Assembly (NCBI GenBank): GCA_900769525.1
Contig: CAAGGY010000130.1
Coordinates: 1 to 15,626, forward strand
Direction: 5' to 3'
Source of the DNA: an uncultured Alistipes sp.
Lineage (GTDB): Bacteria; Bacteroidota; Bacteroidia; Bacteroidales; Rikenellaceae
DNA: 15,626 nt
Under the pieces are notes generated by a model that worked only from the letters and a program-made list of their open reading frames with translations, had not been told where the DNA came from and did not search any database. Shown here one piece after another: positions 4,541 to 12,522 of the stretch. Every line of letters starts with the position of its first letter. Position 1 is the stretch's first letter. The translations under genes and the position numbers were made by a program.

Positions 4541-7243
4541 ATGAGCCCAAGAGTAAAGAAGACCACAGAGCCACAAAGCACCGAGGTAAAGGCCGAAAAA
4601 AAGTATGTCGAGACACCGCTGATGAAGCAGTACTACGAGATTAAGGCCGTACACCCCGATGCTATTCTGCTCTTTCGTGTTGGCGACTTCTACGAGACAT
4701 TTGGTGAGGACGCCATCAAGGCGAGCAGCATTTTAGGCATCACACTAACACGCCGTGCCAATGGCGCAGCCTCGTATGTCGAGTTGGCAGGATTTCCACA
4801 TCACGCCATCGACACCTATATGCCTAAGTTGGTGCGTGCAGGCGAGCGTGTGGCCATCTGCGAGCAGCTCGAGGACCCAAAGATGACCAAGAAGCTCGTT
4901 AAGCGTGGCGTGATAGAGATGGTGACACCTGGTGTGGTGATGGGCGAAAACCTCATCGCTGGCAAGGAGAACACCTTTCTTGCTGCCGTCTACTTTGGCA
5001 AGACAAAGACTGGCGTTGCCTTCCTCGACCTCTCGACAGGCGAGTTCTACGTTGCCGAGGGTAACGACAGCTACATCGACAAGCTCATATCTAACCTCCA
5101 GCCTAAGGAGATTGTCTATCAGCGTGGCCGTGAGGAGCACTTCGCCGACATCTTCGGCTCGAAGCACTATACCTATCGTCTCGACGAGTGGGTATTCTCC
5201 GAGTCTGTCAACCGTGACAAGCTCTGCAAGCAGCTCGGAGTGCAGAACCTCAAGGGTTTTGGTATCGACTCGATGTCGGAGGGTATCTCGGCAGCGGGTG
5301 CCATTCTCTACTACCTTGAGTTCACAGAGCACAAGCAGACAGCCCACCTCTCATCGATACAGCGTATCGACCGTGAGGACTTCGTCTGGATTGATAAGTT
5401 TACCATTCGCAACCTCGAGCTCTTTGCCTCAAATGGAGCGCTCTCGAAGTGCTCGCTTGTCGACATCCTCGACCGCACACGCACAGCGATGGGTGGCAGA
5501 CAGCTCAAGCGTTGGGTGGCAATGCCACTGATGGATATCGAGAAGATTCGCTTGCGCCAGAACATCGTGGAGAAGATTCTCTCGGACGAGGAGCTTGGCG
5601 AGGCTATGCGTGAGCAGATATCGCTCATCGGCGACTTAGAGCGCATAGCAGCACGTGTGGCTACGCAGCGTGTCACACCCCGTGAGCTTGTACAGCTAAA
5701 AAATTCGCTTGCTGCAATCGAGATTCTGCGTGCGCTGATGGAGTCGACCGACTACGAACCACTCCATGCCATAGCCTCAAAGATTGACCCATTAGTCTCT
5801 GTACGTGAGCGACTTGAGAGGGAGATTTTCCCCGACCCTGAGACCAATCAGATTCAGAAGGGCGGCATCATCGCCTCAGGAGTATCGGCCGAGCTCGACG
5901 ACCTGCGTCGCATAGCTCTTCACGGCAAGGACTACCTTCTATCGCTACAACAGCGTGAGAGTGAAGCTACGGGTATTCCATCGCTTAAGGTGGCATACAA
6001 CAACGTCTTTGGCTACTATATCGAGGTGCGCAACACGCACAAAGATAAGGTGCCCGAGACTTGGATTCGCAAGCAGACGCTCACGGGTGCCGAGCGCTAC
6101 ATCACCGAGGAGCTTAAGGAGTACGAGCAGAAGATTATGGGTGCCGAGGAGCGCATCATTCAGATTGAGACCGAGATATACAACGCCCTTATTACATACA
6201 TCAGCCAGCACCTGGCACCACTCCAGCGCAATGCACACATCGTGGCCCGCATCGACTGCCTTCAGTCGTTCGCAGCCATCGCCCGTGAGCGTGGCTATGT
6301 ACGTCCTACGGTCGACGACAGCACAGTGCTCGACATCAAGAGTGGCCGTCACCCTGTGATTGAGACCCTTATGCCTATTGGCGAGGAGTATATTCCTAAC
6401 GACGTACACCTCGACAACGACGACCAGCAGATTATCATCATCACTGGCCCTAACATGTCGGGTAAGTCGGCACTTCTGCGTCAAACTGCCCTTATCGTGC
6501 TTATGGCACAGATGGGTTCGTTTGTACCAGCACGCTCGGCACATATCGGTGTTGTAGACAAGATATTCACCCGTGTTGGTGCTTCGGATAACCTCTCGGA
6601 GGGCGAGTCGACATTTATGGTCGAGATGTTGGAGTCGGCAAGCATCCTTAACAATATTTCGCCACGCAGCCTCGTTCTTCTCGATGAGATTGGACGTGGC
6701 ACAAGCACATACGACGGCATCTCGATTGCCTGGGCTATGGTCGAGTACCTGCACAACAACACACATGGCGCAGCAAAGACACTCTTTGCAACGCACTACC
6801 ACGAGCTTAACGAGTTGGAGAATATGCTCACACGTGTGAAGAACTACCACGTAACGGTCAAGGAGATTGACAAGACCATCGTCTTTTTGCGTAAGTTGGT
6901 GCGTGGCGGTACGGAGCACTCGTTTGGTATCCACGTTGCCCGTATGTCGGGAATGCCACGTGAGGTGGTACAGCGTGCCGAGGCCATCCTCTCAAACCTT
7001 GAGAAGGTCTATGGCTCTGGCGAGATTGTACCATCAGGCACAATCAAGCAACGAGGCAAGCGTCAAGCAGTGGCCGAGTCGGCGGCGGCAACAAAGCAAA
7101 ATGTTCAGCTCTCGATGTTCCAGCTCGACGACCCCGTACTGGTGGCTATACGTGACCAGATTAAGGGTCTGGACATCAACTCGCTCACGCCACTCGAGGC
7201 ACTCAACAAGCTCAACGAGATTAAGCGAATCACAGGACTTTAA
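4541..7243 (+). CDS. mutS: DNA mismatch repair protein MutS
   Basis: A 900-residue MutS1, close to the family's usual 850-880 with a slightly longer basic N-terminal tail. MutS dimers slide on DNA, bind mispairs and, with ATP, recruit MutL. The mismatch-binding Phe-X-Glu is present as GDFYETF (Phe50, Glu52). The connector, lever and clamp regions follow (about 140-580). The ATPase has Walker A GPNMSGKS (636-643), Walker B LVLLDEIGRGTS (Asp715, Glu716) and the signature LSEGESTFMVEM. FATHYHELNELE carries the switch histidine. The C-terminus ends with LTPLEALNKLNEIKRI, the helix-loop-helix dimerisation segment of MutS1. All hallmark residues are intact, so it should be active. It has its own promoter and no clear terminator before the next gene. 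Confidence 0.97.
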   Translation: MSPRVKKTTEPQSTEVKAEKKYVETPLMKQYYEIKAVHPDAILLFRVGDFYETFGEDAIKASSILGITLTRRANGAASYVELAGFPHHAIDTYMPKLVRAGERVAICEQLEDPKMTKKLVKRGVIEMVTPGVVMGENLIAGKENTFLAAVYFGKTKTGVAFLDLSTGEFYVAEGNDSYIDKLISNLQPKEIVYQRGREEHFADIFGSKHYTYRLDEWVFSESVNRDKLCKQLGVQNLKGFGIDSMSEGISAAGAILYYLEFTEHKQTAHLSSIQRIDREDFVWIDKFTIRNLELFASNGALSKCSLVDILDRTRTAMGGRQLKRWVAMPLMDIEKIRLRQNIVEKILSDEELGEAMREQISLIGDLERIAARVATQRVTPRELVQLKNSLAAIEILRALMESTDYEPLHAIASKIDPLVSVRERLEREIFPDPETNQIQKGGIIASGVSAELDDLRRIALHGKDYLLSLQQRESEATGIPSLKVAYNNVFGYYIEVRNTHKDKVPETWIRKQTLTGAERYITEELKEYEQKIMGAEERIIQIETEIYNALITYISQHLAPLQRNAHIVARIDCLQSFAAIARERGYVRPTVDDSTVLDIKSGRHPVIETLMPIGEEYIPNDVHLDNDDQQIIIITGPNMSGKSALLRQTALIVLMAQMGSFVPARSAHIGVVDKIFTRVGASDNLSEGESTFMVEMLESASILNNISPRSLVLLDEIGRGTSTYDGISIAWAMVEYLHNNTHGAAKTLFATHYHELNELENMLTRVKNYHVTVKEIDKTIVFLRKLVRGGTEHSFGIHVARMSGMPREVVQRAEAILSNLEKVYGSGEIVPSGTIKQRGKRQAVAESAAATKQNVQLSMFQLDDPVLVAIRDQIKGLDINSLTPLEALNKLNEIKRITGL

Positions 7244-7286
7244 TCTTGTCGAGCAGAGTGGTCTACAAATGCAAAAATATTAAAAA

Positions 7287-7318
7287 TTAGGTTTTTACAT
7301 TTTTTATAATTACCTTTG
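7287..7318 (+). promoter_or_regulatory. Probable promoter of the gene at 7326
   Basis: TACCTTTG (7311-7318) is a full -7 match, the same octamer as before mutS and tRNA-Asp. The -33 position holds only TTAG (7287-7290, 20-nt spacing). The -7 ends 7 bp before the ATG at 7326, so the transcript would have little or no leader. Confidence 0.5.
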
Positions 7319-7325
7319 TGGCCCT

Positions 7326-8021
7326 ATGACAACACAGGAGCAATACATACAACGCCTCAAGGAGATGGTTGTGGCAACATTTGGCCGCAACATCACAACT
7401 ACCGAAGACTGCATCGCACTATCGAATGCCGTCGTAGAGAGTGTGGGCGTAGAGGTCGACATCGAGTCACTCGAGCAGCTCTTCCTTAGCGACAACACAC
7501 ACCTTGCGCCACGCCCTGTGATGCTCTCGTCGCTCGCTCGCTTTGTGGGCTTTACTGGCTGGAGCGACTTCTGCACAGCTCGTGACATCACACCTTCGGA
7601 GATGAGCCCTAAGCTCCCTGTGGTGCGCCGCTGGGGTATCATAGCGCTCACTGCCGCAGCAATCCTCGTTGTGATAATAAGCGTCATTGCGCTTATTAGT
7701 GGTGGCGACGACACTGAGGGCGAACACCTCGTTGTCGACAGCCGCTTCCGCAACCTCGAGAGCGAATGGATAGCTCGCACCCTGGAGCACTGCAACACTT
7801 TGCGTGCCTACTACAACGAAAACGACTCAGAGCGCTACAACGGCCGTATCGACAAGTTTATCGAGAAGTATCGCACCTCGCTCGAGAAGAGCGTTAAGCC
7901 CGATATCGAGAACTACGCACTCCGCCATAAGATAACTGTCGACAACGCCACAATCGACGAGACGGCAGATATCATCATTAGCAAGTGCTTAGGAATATGC
8001 GAGGATATCAAGATTGAATAG
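7326..8021 (+). CDS. Single-pass membrane protein of unknown function
   Basis: The 231-residue protein has no recognised function. Residues 1-100 form a cytoplasmic-looking domain. It contains VMLSSLARFVGFTGWSDFC (65-83), similar to a SALARYLGYxxWxxF-like stretch seen in diverse Bacteroidota membrane and regulatory proteins, perhaps a helical DNA- or protein-binding element. One transmembrane helix follows at about 104-125 (IIALTAAAILVVIISVIALI), preceded by VVRRWG, so the N-terminus should be inside. The C-terminal 105 residues are charged and helical (SRFRNLESEWIARTLEHCNTL onward) and probably face the periplasm. It sits alone after mutS and is closed by its own terminator at 8042. Codon use matches its neighbours. 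Confidence 0.78.
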   Translation: MTTQEQYIQRLKEMVVATFGRNITTTEDCIALSNAVVESVGVEVDIESLEQLFLSDNTHLAPRPVMLSSLARFVGFTGWSDFCTARDITPSEMSPKLPVVRRWGIIALTAAAILVVIISVIALISGGDDTEGEHLVVDSRFRNLESEWIARTLEHCNTLRAYYNENDSERYNGRIDKFIEKYRTSLEKSVKPDIENYALRHKITVDNATIDETADIIISKCLGICEDIKIE

Positions 8022-8041
8022 ATAGTTTAATCAAAAGAGCT

Positions 8042-8077
8042 AAGGGGAGGGGCAACAAATAGTTCCTCCCCTTTTGT
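8042..8077 (+). terminator. Terminator of the gene at 7326
   Basis: AAGGGGAGG (8042-8050) pairs with CCTCCCCTT (8065-8073) around a 14-nt loop and is followed by TTTTG. It starts 20 bp after the stop codon of the membrane-protein gene. Confidence 0.75.
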
Positions 8078-8152
8078 ATCATCTCCTTATCTGCTCAACG
8101 CCACCCGTTATAACCCATAGTAACCCATCATAACTCACCCCCACCATATAGA

Positions 8153-8193
8153 AGAGGTGCCCATCCACCAAACGATAGTGGATAGGCACCTCT
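8153..8193 (-). terminator. Strong hairpin after the phosphate transporter gene
   Basis: A 16-base arm (8153-8168) pairs with 8178-8193 with a single mismatched position, around a 9-nt loop. It lies 24 bp beyond the transporter stop codon on the minus strand. The following minus-strand sequence (TCTATATGG) is only weakly U-rich, so it may act as an mRNA 3'-end stabiliser as well as, or instead of, a terminator. Between it and the previous terminator, TAACCCAT occurs twice (8110 and 8121 region). Confidence 0.6.
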
Positions 8194-8216
8194 AAAAGTT
8201 GCACTTCGAGAGCTTA

Positions 8217-10436
8217 CTAACGCTTCTCGTCGACGAAATGCTCCAAAGACTTCATGATATTTCTCGAGTGGAGAATCATCGTCTTGGTCTCGGTCAAGAT
8301 ATTGAAGAATAGCATATTGGCTGATGATGAACCGCCCGTATCACGCAGACGGCGGAGCTGATTCTGCATAACCTCATCTATAAGGTCGAACATCTCGTCA
8401 CGCTTATTGAGAACAACCTCCATGCTGTCAAACGAGCGTGTGCGAAGCATATTGTTAATCTGACCGAAGATCTCCTCTACACGGTCGTTGATACACTTAA
8501 GGTCGTAGACCTGCTCCTTAGACAAGCCCGTGTGGTTGTTGTCAACGTGCTTGTAGCAAGGGCGTGTAATGTGAAGCAGAGCCTTACTTGTCTCAGAGAT
8601 ATAGTCGACAACCTGCACGTAGTAGTGACCTGTACGCACATCACTATCCTCGAGTGAGCGCAACAGAGGCATAATCTCATACTTCTGCTGACGTGTAGAG
8701 TGGTAGAACTCCTCGGCCTCACGCACCATGTCACGCAACACCTTACGATTCTCCTTAAACACGGCAACGATAGTGCGGTCGTAGATAAGCGTCACCTTCT
8801 CCATTGATGAACATACATGCTCGGTATAGGTGATAAGCGCCTCCTCAGGGCTCTGCTTGAGGGCATCCTCGATGCGAGCCACAGCCGACTCCTCGACCTT
8901 CTCCTCCTCCTTCTTAGGCTTGATGTTGCTCTTGATAACAAGGCCCAAGCAGATAAGTGTGATAGCGATGATTGCAATACTTCCGCCATAGACGAGGGCA
9001 AGGGTTACAGCCAGAGCAATGATAAAGCCACCCACAGCAGTAACAAACCAACCCATAATAACGGTGGTGACACCTGTAATACGGTACACAGCACTCTCTC
9101 TACCCCATGCACGGTCGGCAAGCGATGTTCCCATCGACACCATAAACACCACATAGGTAGTTGATAGTGGCAACTTGAGCTGAGTACCAATCGAGATAAG
9201 GATTGCCGCAGCCGTAAGGTTAACGGTAGCACGAATCAAGTCGTAGTTAACATCGCCACGCTCCTCCACCGGAAGTGCCTCGAAGCGGCTATCTATAGCC
9301 TCACGCACACGCTTAGGGAGGATTGCCTGAATAGCGTCGTTAAGAGCACGAGCACCACGCACAATACCTCGTGAAGCCAATGTTGCCTCGCTATTTGTTG
9401 GTGCCTCCTCGCTCTGTGACGAGAGCTTACGCTCGGTCTCGATAACACGCATAGCCTTCTTTGATGTGAAGAGTGTGATTACCATCACAAGGCCTGCTGC
9501 ACACATAATCCAGAAGTTTGCTGTCGTAGGCTTCGCCAAGCTCGCCATCGACTCGATAGGCACATCCGATGCGTGAGCAATCATATAAGAGTCGTAGCCA
9601 GCGTATGGCACACCGATAAAGTTCACAAGGTCGTTACCCGCAAAGGCCAATGCCAACGAGAAGGTACCTGCAAGGATCGACACTCGCAAGATATTTACCT
9701 TCATACGCTGCAAAATCCAGAGCAAAGCACTGCTTATAGCCCAGAGTATGAGCAACGATACGGTAGTGTTGTTGTTTACATAGTCGATAAGCTCCGTAGG
9801 GATTAGACCTGAGCTCTTAAGGCCCTTAAATACAGTGAAGTAGATAATACCTGCAATCGTGATACCGCACCACAAAGCACCATAGCGGCTAAAGATTTTA
9901 TGGTAGCGGAATGAGAATATAAGTCGTGAGACATACATCAGCAGGTGTCCCGTGAAGAAGGCCAGCACCACCGAGAGCAAGATACCCGAGACTATGGTCA
10001 GGGCGTTTCCTGAGTTGATATACTCACCAATGCTATGCGTAGTGTCGCCACCCCAGACGTTGTAGAAGGCCAGGGCGAGGGCAGAGCCGAGCAAGCCAAA
10101 GACCAGCGACACGGTTGTAGATGTTGGAAGGCCCAGCGAGTTATAGATATCGAGGAGAATGATATTCGAGAGCATCATACCCAGGAACAGAATCATAATC
10201 TCCTGATAGCTAAATCGCTCTGGATAGAAGACGCCACTACGTGCCACGTCCATCATACCACTCGAGGTCATAACGCCGACCATTACGCCCACACCTGCAA
10301 CGGCGAGGATAACATTCTTCTTGGCCACTTTAGAGCCAAAGGCTGAATTTAGAAAGTTGACAGCGTCGTTCGAGACGCCAACGATGATACCCATAACTGC
10401 CAAGAGGGCAAGGGTGATTACTATAAATAGATCCAT
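8217..10436 (-). CDS. PiT-family inorganic phosphate transporter with C-terminal PhoU-like domain
   Basis: A 739-residue inner-membrane protein expected to import phosphate by cation symport. The two inverted halves carry the family signatures GVSNDAVNFLNSAFGSK (20-36) and FAGNDLVNFIG (265-275), with the paired LPTSTT (103-108) and LPLSTT (422-427) hairpins. Many hydrophobic helices run to about residue 502. A charged linker (KPKKEEEKVEE) then leads to a soluble helical region of about 210 residues (about 530-739) resembling PhoU, a phosphate-signalling regulator. The fusion would put transporter and regulator in one chain. The gene is divergent from a PhoB/PhoR-like pair, and 11-bp repeats of PHO-box type lie across its promoter. 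PiT identity is firm; the PhoU assignment rests on position and helical pattern. Confidence 0.93.
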   Translation of the reverse strand: MDLFIVITLALLAVMGIIVGVSNDAVNFLNSAFGSKVAKKNVILAVAGVGVMVGVMTSSGMMDVARSGVFYPERFSYQEIMILFLGMMLSNIILLDIYNSLGLPTSTTVSLVFGLLGSALALAFYNVWGGDTTHSIGEYINSGNALTIVSGILLSVVLAFFTGHLLMYVSRLIFSFRYHKIFSRYGALWCGITIAGIIYFTVFKGLKSSGLIPTELIDYVNNNTTVSLLILWAISSALLWILQRMKVNILRVSILAGTFSLALAFAGNDLVNFIGVPYAGYDSYMIAHASDVPIESMASLAKPTTANFWIMCAAGLVMVITLFTSKKAMRVIETERKLSSQSEEAPTNSEATLASRGIVRGARALNDAIQAILPKRVREAIDSRFEALPVEERGDVNYDLIRATVNLTAAAILISIGTQLKLPLSTTYVVFMVSMGTSLADRAWGRESAVYRITGVTTVIMGWFVTAVGGFIIALAVTLALVYGGSIAIIAITLICLGLVIKSNIKPKKEEEKVEESAVARIEDALKQSPEEALITYTEHVCSSMEKVTLIYDRTIVAVFKENRKVLRDMVREAEEFYHSTRQQKYEIMPLLRSLEDSDVRTGHYYVQVVDYISETSKALLHITRPCYKHVDNNHTGLSKEQVYDLKCINDRVEEIFGQINNMLRTRSFDSMEVVLNKRDEMFDLIDEVMQNQLRRLRDTGGSSSANMLFFNILTETKTMILHSRNIMKSLEHFVDEKR

Positions 10437-10456
10437 AGAAAAAAGGTTTCTTCCTA

Positions 10457-10464
10457 CAAAGATA
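10457..10464 (-). promoter_or_regulatory. -7 element of the phosphate transporter promoter
   Basis: On the minus strand TATCTTTG matches TAnnTTTG exactly and lies 21 bp before the start codon. No TTTG is found at the 19-21 nt spacing upstream; three 11-bp-spaced repeats occupy that place instead. This fits a promoter that needs an activator. Confidence 0.65.
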
Positions 10465-10472
10465 GCATATTT

Positions 10473-10502
10473 TTGTTACAAAATTGTTACAGAACTGTTA
10501 CA
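10473..10502. promoter_or_regulatory. PHO-box-like triple direct repeat
   Basis: TTGTTACA (10473-10480), TTGTTACA (10484-10491) and CTGTTACA (10495-10502) repeat with exact 11-bp period and 3-bp spacers (AAA, GAA). PhoB and PhoP of other bacteria bind direct repeats of this period (E. coli CTGTCAT units, B. subtilis TTAACA-like units), one helical turn per monomer. The array begins 8 bp upstream of the transporter -7 element, covering the -33 region. Binding by the adjacent response regulator is inferred. Confidence 0.68.
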
Positions 10503-10565
10503 ACGTCACCACTTTCAACAACTTTCGTACTACAAAACGACCAAAAAACATTTTCGGGTGAATGT

Positions 10566-10596
10566 TTTGATATTAGCTAAATTATTAGTATATTTG
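10566..10596 (+). promoter_or_regulatory. Promoter of the response regulator-kinase operon
   Basis: TTTG (10566-10569), 19 nt, then TATATTTG (10589-10596) is a full Bacteroidota consensus promoter. The -7 ends 33 bp before the ATG. It looks constitutive and is 64 bp away from the nearest PHO-box-like repeat. Confidence 0.75.
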
Positions 10597-10629
10597 TGGC
10601 TATATATAAAATAAGGAACAACTCAACCT

Positions 10630-11337
10630 ATGAATAAGTTTCATATTTTAGTGGTCGATGACGAGGAGTCGTTGTGCGAGATTCTCAAGTTCAACCTCGA
10701 GCGTGAGGGCTACGACGTAACCACAGCGCTCAGCGCCGAGGAGGCCTTGACACTCAATCTCGGAATCTTCGACCTGATGATTATCGACGTGATGATGGGC
10801 GAACTCAGCGGCTTCGGCTTTGCTCGCATCCTGCGCAAGAAGAGCGAGACGGCCGAGACACCGATAATCTTCTGCACAGCACGTGACAGCGTGGAGGATA
10901 AGATCAAGGGACTCGACATCGGTGCCGACGACTACATCCCCAAGCCCTTCTCCATTGCCGAGGTCACAGCACGTGTGCGCAGCGTGCTTCGCCGCTCAAA
11001 GCGCAACGTAGGCACTGAGCATAGCGCAGCACCAGCCACAGACAGCGGCATAATAACCTTTGAAGGTCTTGAGGTAAACACTATGCGCAAGACGTGCAGC
11101 GTCGATGGCGAGGAGATATCGCTCACACGTAAGGAGTTCGACATCTTGGTGCTACTGCTCGAGGCACGAGGCACGATACTATCACGTGAGCAGATTATGA
11201 AGCGAGTATGGAGCAACGAGGTGGTGGTACTCGACCGCACGATAGATGTCAACATCACACGTATGCGTAAGAAGTTGGGACAGTATGGTAATTACATTAT
11301 AACACGAACAGGATATGGCTACGGATTCGAAGCGTAA
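10630..11337 (+). CDS. phoB: OmpR/PhoB-type response regulator, probable PhoB
   Basis: A 235-residue transcription regulator with an N-terminal receiver domain and a C-terminal winged-helix DNA-binding domain. The receiver has the acidic pair Asp10/Asp11, phospho-acceptor Asp53 (MIIDVMMG), Thr83 and Lys105 (PKPFS), all intact. The DNA-binding half (about 135-235) ends with the usual LTRKEFDILVLLLE, LSREQIMKRVW, RTIDVNITRMRKKL and TRTGYGYGF segments. It overlaps the kinase gene by 23 nt. The PhoB identity comes from context: a divergent phosphate transporter with PHO-box-like repeats in its promoter. Receiver and effector families are certain; the specific regulon is inferred, since OmpR-family proteins cannot be told apart by motif alone. 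Confidence 0.88.
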   Translation: MNKFHILVVDDEESLCEILKFNLEREGYDVTTALSAEEALTLNLGIFDLMIIDVMMGELSGFGFARILRKKSETAETPIIFCTARDSVEDKIKGLDIGADDYIPKPFSIAEVTARVRSVLRRSKRNVGTEHSAAPATDSGIITFEGLEVNTMRKTCSVDGEEISLTRKEFDILVLLLEARGTILSREQIMKRVWSNEVVVLDRTIDVNITRMRKKLGQYGNYIITRTGYGYGFEA

Positions 11338-12427
11338 ACTATTTAGCTATCGCGGTGGAATGTTTCTGCTGCTGGCACTGCTTATCATAGCACTCATTTG
11401 TGGATTTATCATCCACCACTTCTCGGTAGTAAGCTCACTCGCCGTGTCGAAACACACCGACGAGGGCACCTTTGTGCTTATCATCTGCGTGGCCATCGTG
11501 GCAACGATTATCTCGCTCGTGCTCTCGGTGCGCCTAAATCGCAACATCCGCAACCTCAACCAGATTGCCACAGCTATGGAGAATGGTGCCGACATCGAGT
11601 CTATGCCTGAGTTTGCACGTGACGAGCTTGGCGACATATCTCGCAAGTTTATCGACCTCTACCGCCGTCTGCGCCACGCCTCAAGCGAGGCTGAGCGTGA
11701 GCACGACAACGCCATGCACGAGCAGCAGGAGAAGCTACGCATCAAGCGTCAGTTGACAAACAACATCAACCACGAGCTTAAAACCCCCGTAGCGGCTATT
11801 CAGGGATATCTTGAGACTATTATCACCAACCCTGATATGACCGACCAGGAGCGCCAATCGTTCATCGAGAAGTGCTACACCCATAGCCAGCGACTCACGC
11901 AGCTGCTGACCGACGTATCGACAATTACACGCATGGAGGATGGTAGCAACCGCATTGAGTGTCAGAATGTTGACCTACGTGCAATCATCGACGAGATTCG
12001 TGACGACATCGCACTACTCCCCGACGTGAAGCGTATGCGTGTGAACATCGACCTTCCAGAGCCTATGATGGTTCGAGGCAACACGTCGTTGCTTATGTCG
12101 ATATTTAAAAACCTGACCGACAACGCCATAGCATACTCTGGCGGCCGTGACATCTACATCAAGGCTCAGGAGGGCGATAATAATACATATAAGATTACTG
12201 TTGCCGACAATGGTATTGGCATTGACGAGGAGCACCTCGGCCACATCTTCGAGCGCTTCTACCGCATCGACGCAGGTCGCTCACGCAAGCTCGGTGGCAC
12301 AGGCCTCGGCCTCTCTATCGTCAAGAATGCCGTTCTGTTCCACGGTGGCAACATCGAGGTTAGCAACCGCAAGGTTGGAGGTCTTGAATTCAGATTCACA
12401 CTCCCCAAAGCCGACAACAAGGGCTAA
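11315..12427 (+). CDS. phoR: PhoR-like sensor histidine kinase
   Basis: A 370-residue membrane histidine kinase, partner of the overlapping response regulator. Two transmembrane helices (about 16-38 and 52-72) enclose an extracytoplasmic loop of only about 13 residues, too small for a ligand domain. A HAMP-like linker (about 73-125) and coiled region (125-148) follow. The HisKA phosphorylation site is His153 in INHELKTP. The catalytic domain shows the N box FKNLTDNAIAYS (Asn266, Asn270), G1 DNGIG (298-302), F box FERFYR and G2 GGTGLGLSIV (327-336). There is no PAS domain, unlike E. coli PhoR. A sensor without its own input domain suits phosphate signalling through a transporter and PhoU, and the neighbouring transporter carries a PhoU-like domain. 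PhoR is a contextual call. Confidence 0.85.
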   Translation: MATDSKRKLFSYRGGMFLLLALLIIALICGFIIHHFSVVSSLAVSKHTDEGTFVLIICVAIVATIISLVLSVRLNRNIRNLNQIATAMENGADIESMPEFARDELGDISRKFIDLYRRLRHASSEAEREHDNAMHEQQEKLRIKRQLTNNINHELKTPVAAIQGYLETIITNPDMTDQERQSFIEKCYTHSQRLTQLLTDVSTITRMEDGSNRIECQNVDLRAIIDEIRDDIALLPDVKRMRVNIDLPEPMMVRGNTSLLMSIFKNLTDNAIAYSGGRDIYIKAQEGDNNTYKITVADNGIGIDEEHLGHIFERFYRIDAGRSRKLGGTGLGLSIVKNAVLFHGGNIEVSNRKVGGLEFRFTLPKADNKG

Positions 12428-12444
12428 CTTAGTGGTATCAATCG

Positions 12445-12485
12445 AAAGCGTGCCTGCTCAATGAACTATTGAGCAGGCACGCTTT
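12445..12485 (+). terminator. Strong terminator of the two-component operon
   Basis: A perfect 18-bp stem (12445-12462 with 12468-12485) and 5-nt loop GAACT ends in TTTTT. It starts 17 bp after the kinase stop codon. It lies 38 bp beyond the convergent phosphohexomutase stop and may also end that transcript, though the minus-strand U-run is poor. Confidence 0.88.
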
Positions 12486-12522
12486 TTATATTGCACCGAA
12501 GCAGTACTGTGGTAGCTCCATA

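Noticed and set aside
5945..6934. 329-codon minus-strand ORF inside mutS
   Set aside because: Its translation is Cys/His/Leu-rich with no motif, and the plus strand here encodes fully conserved MutS domains.
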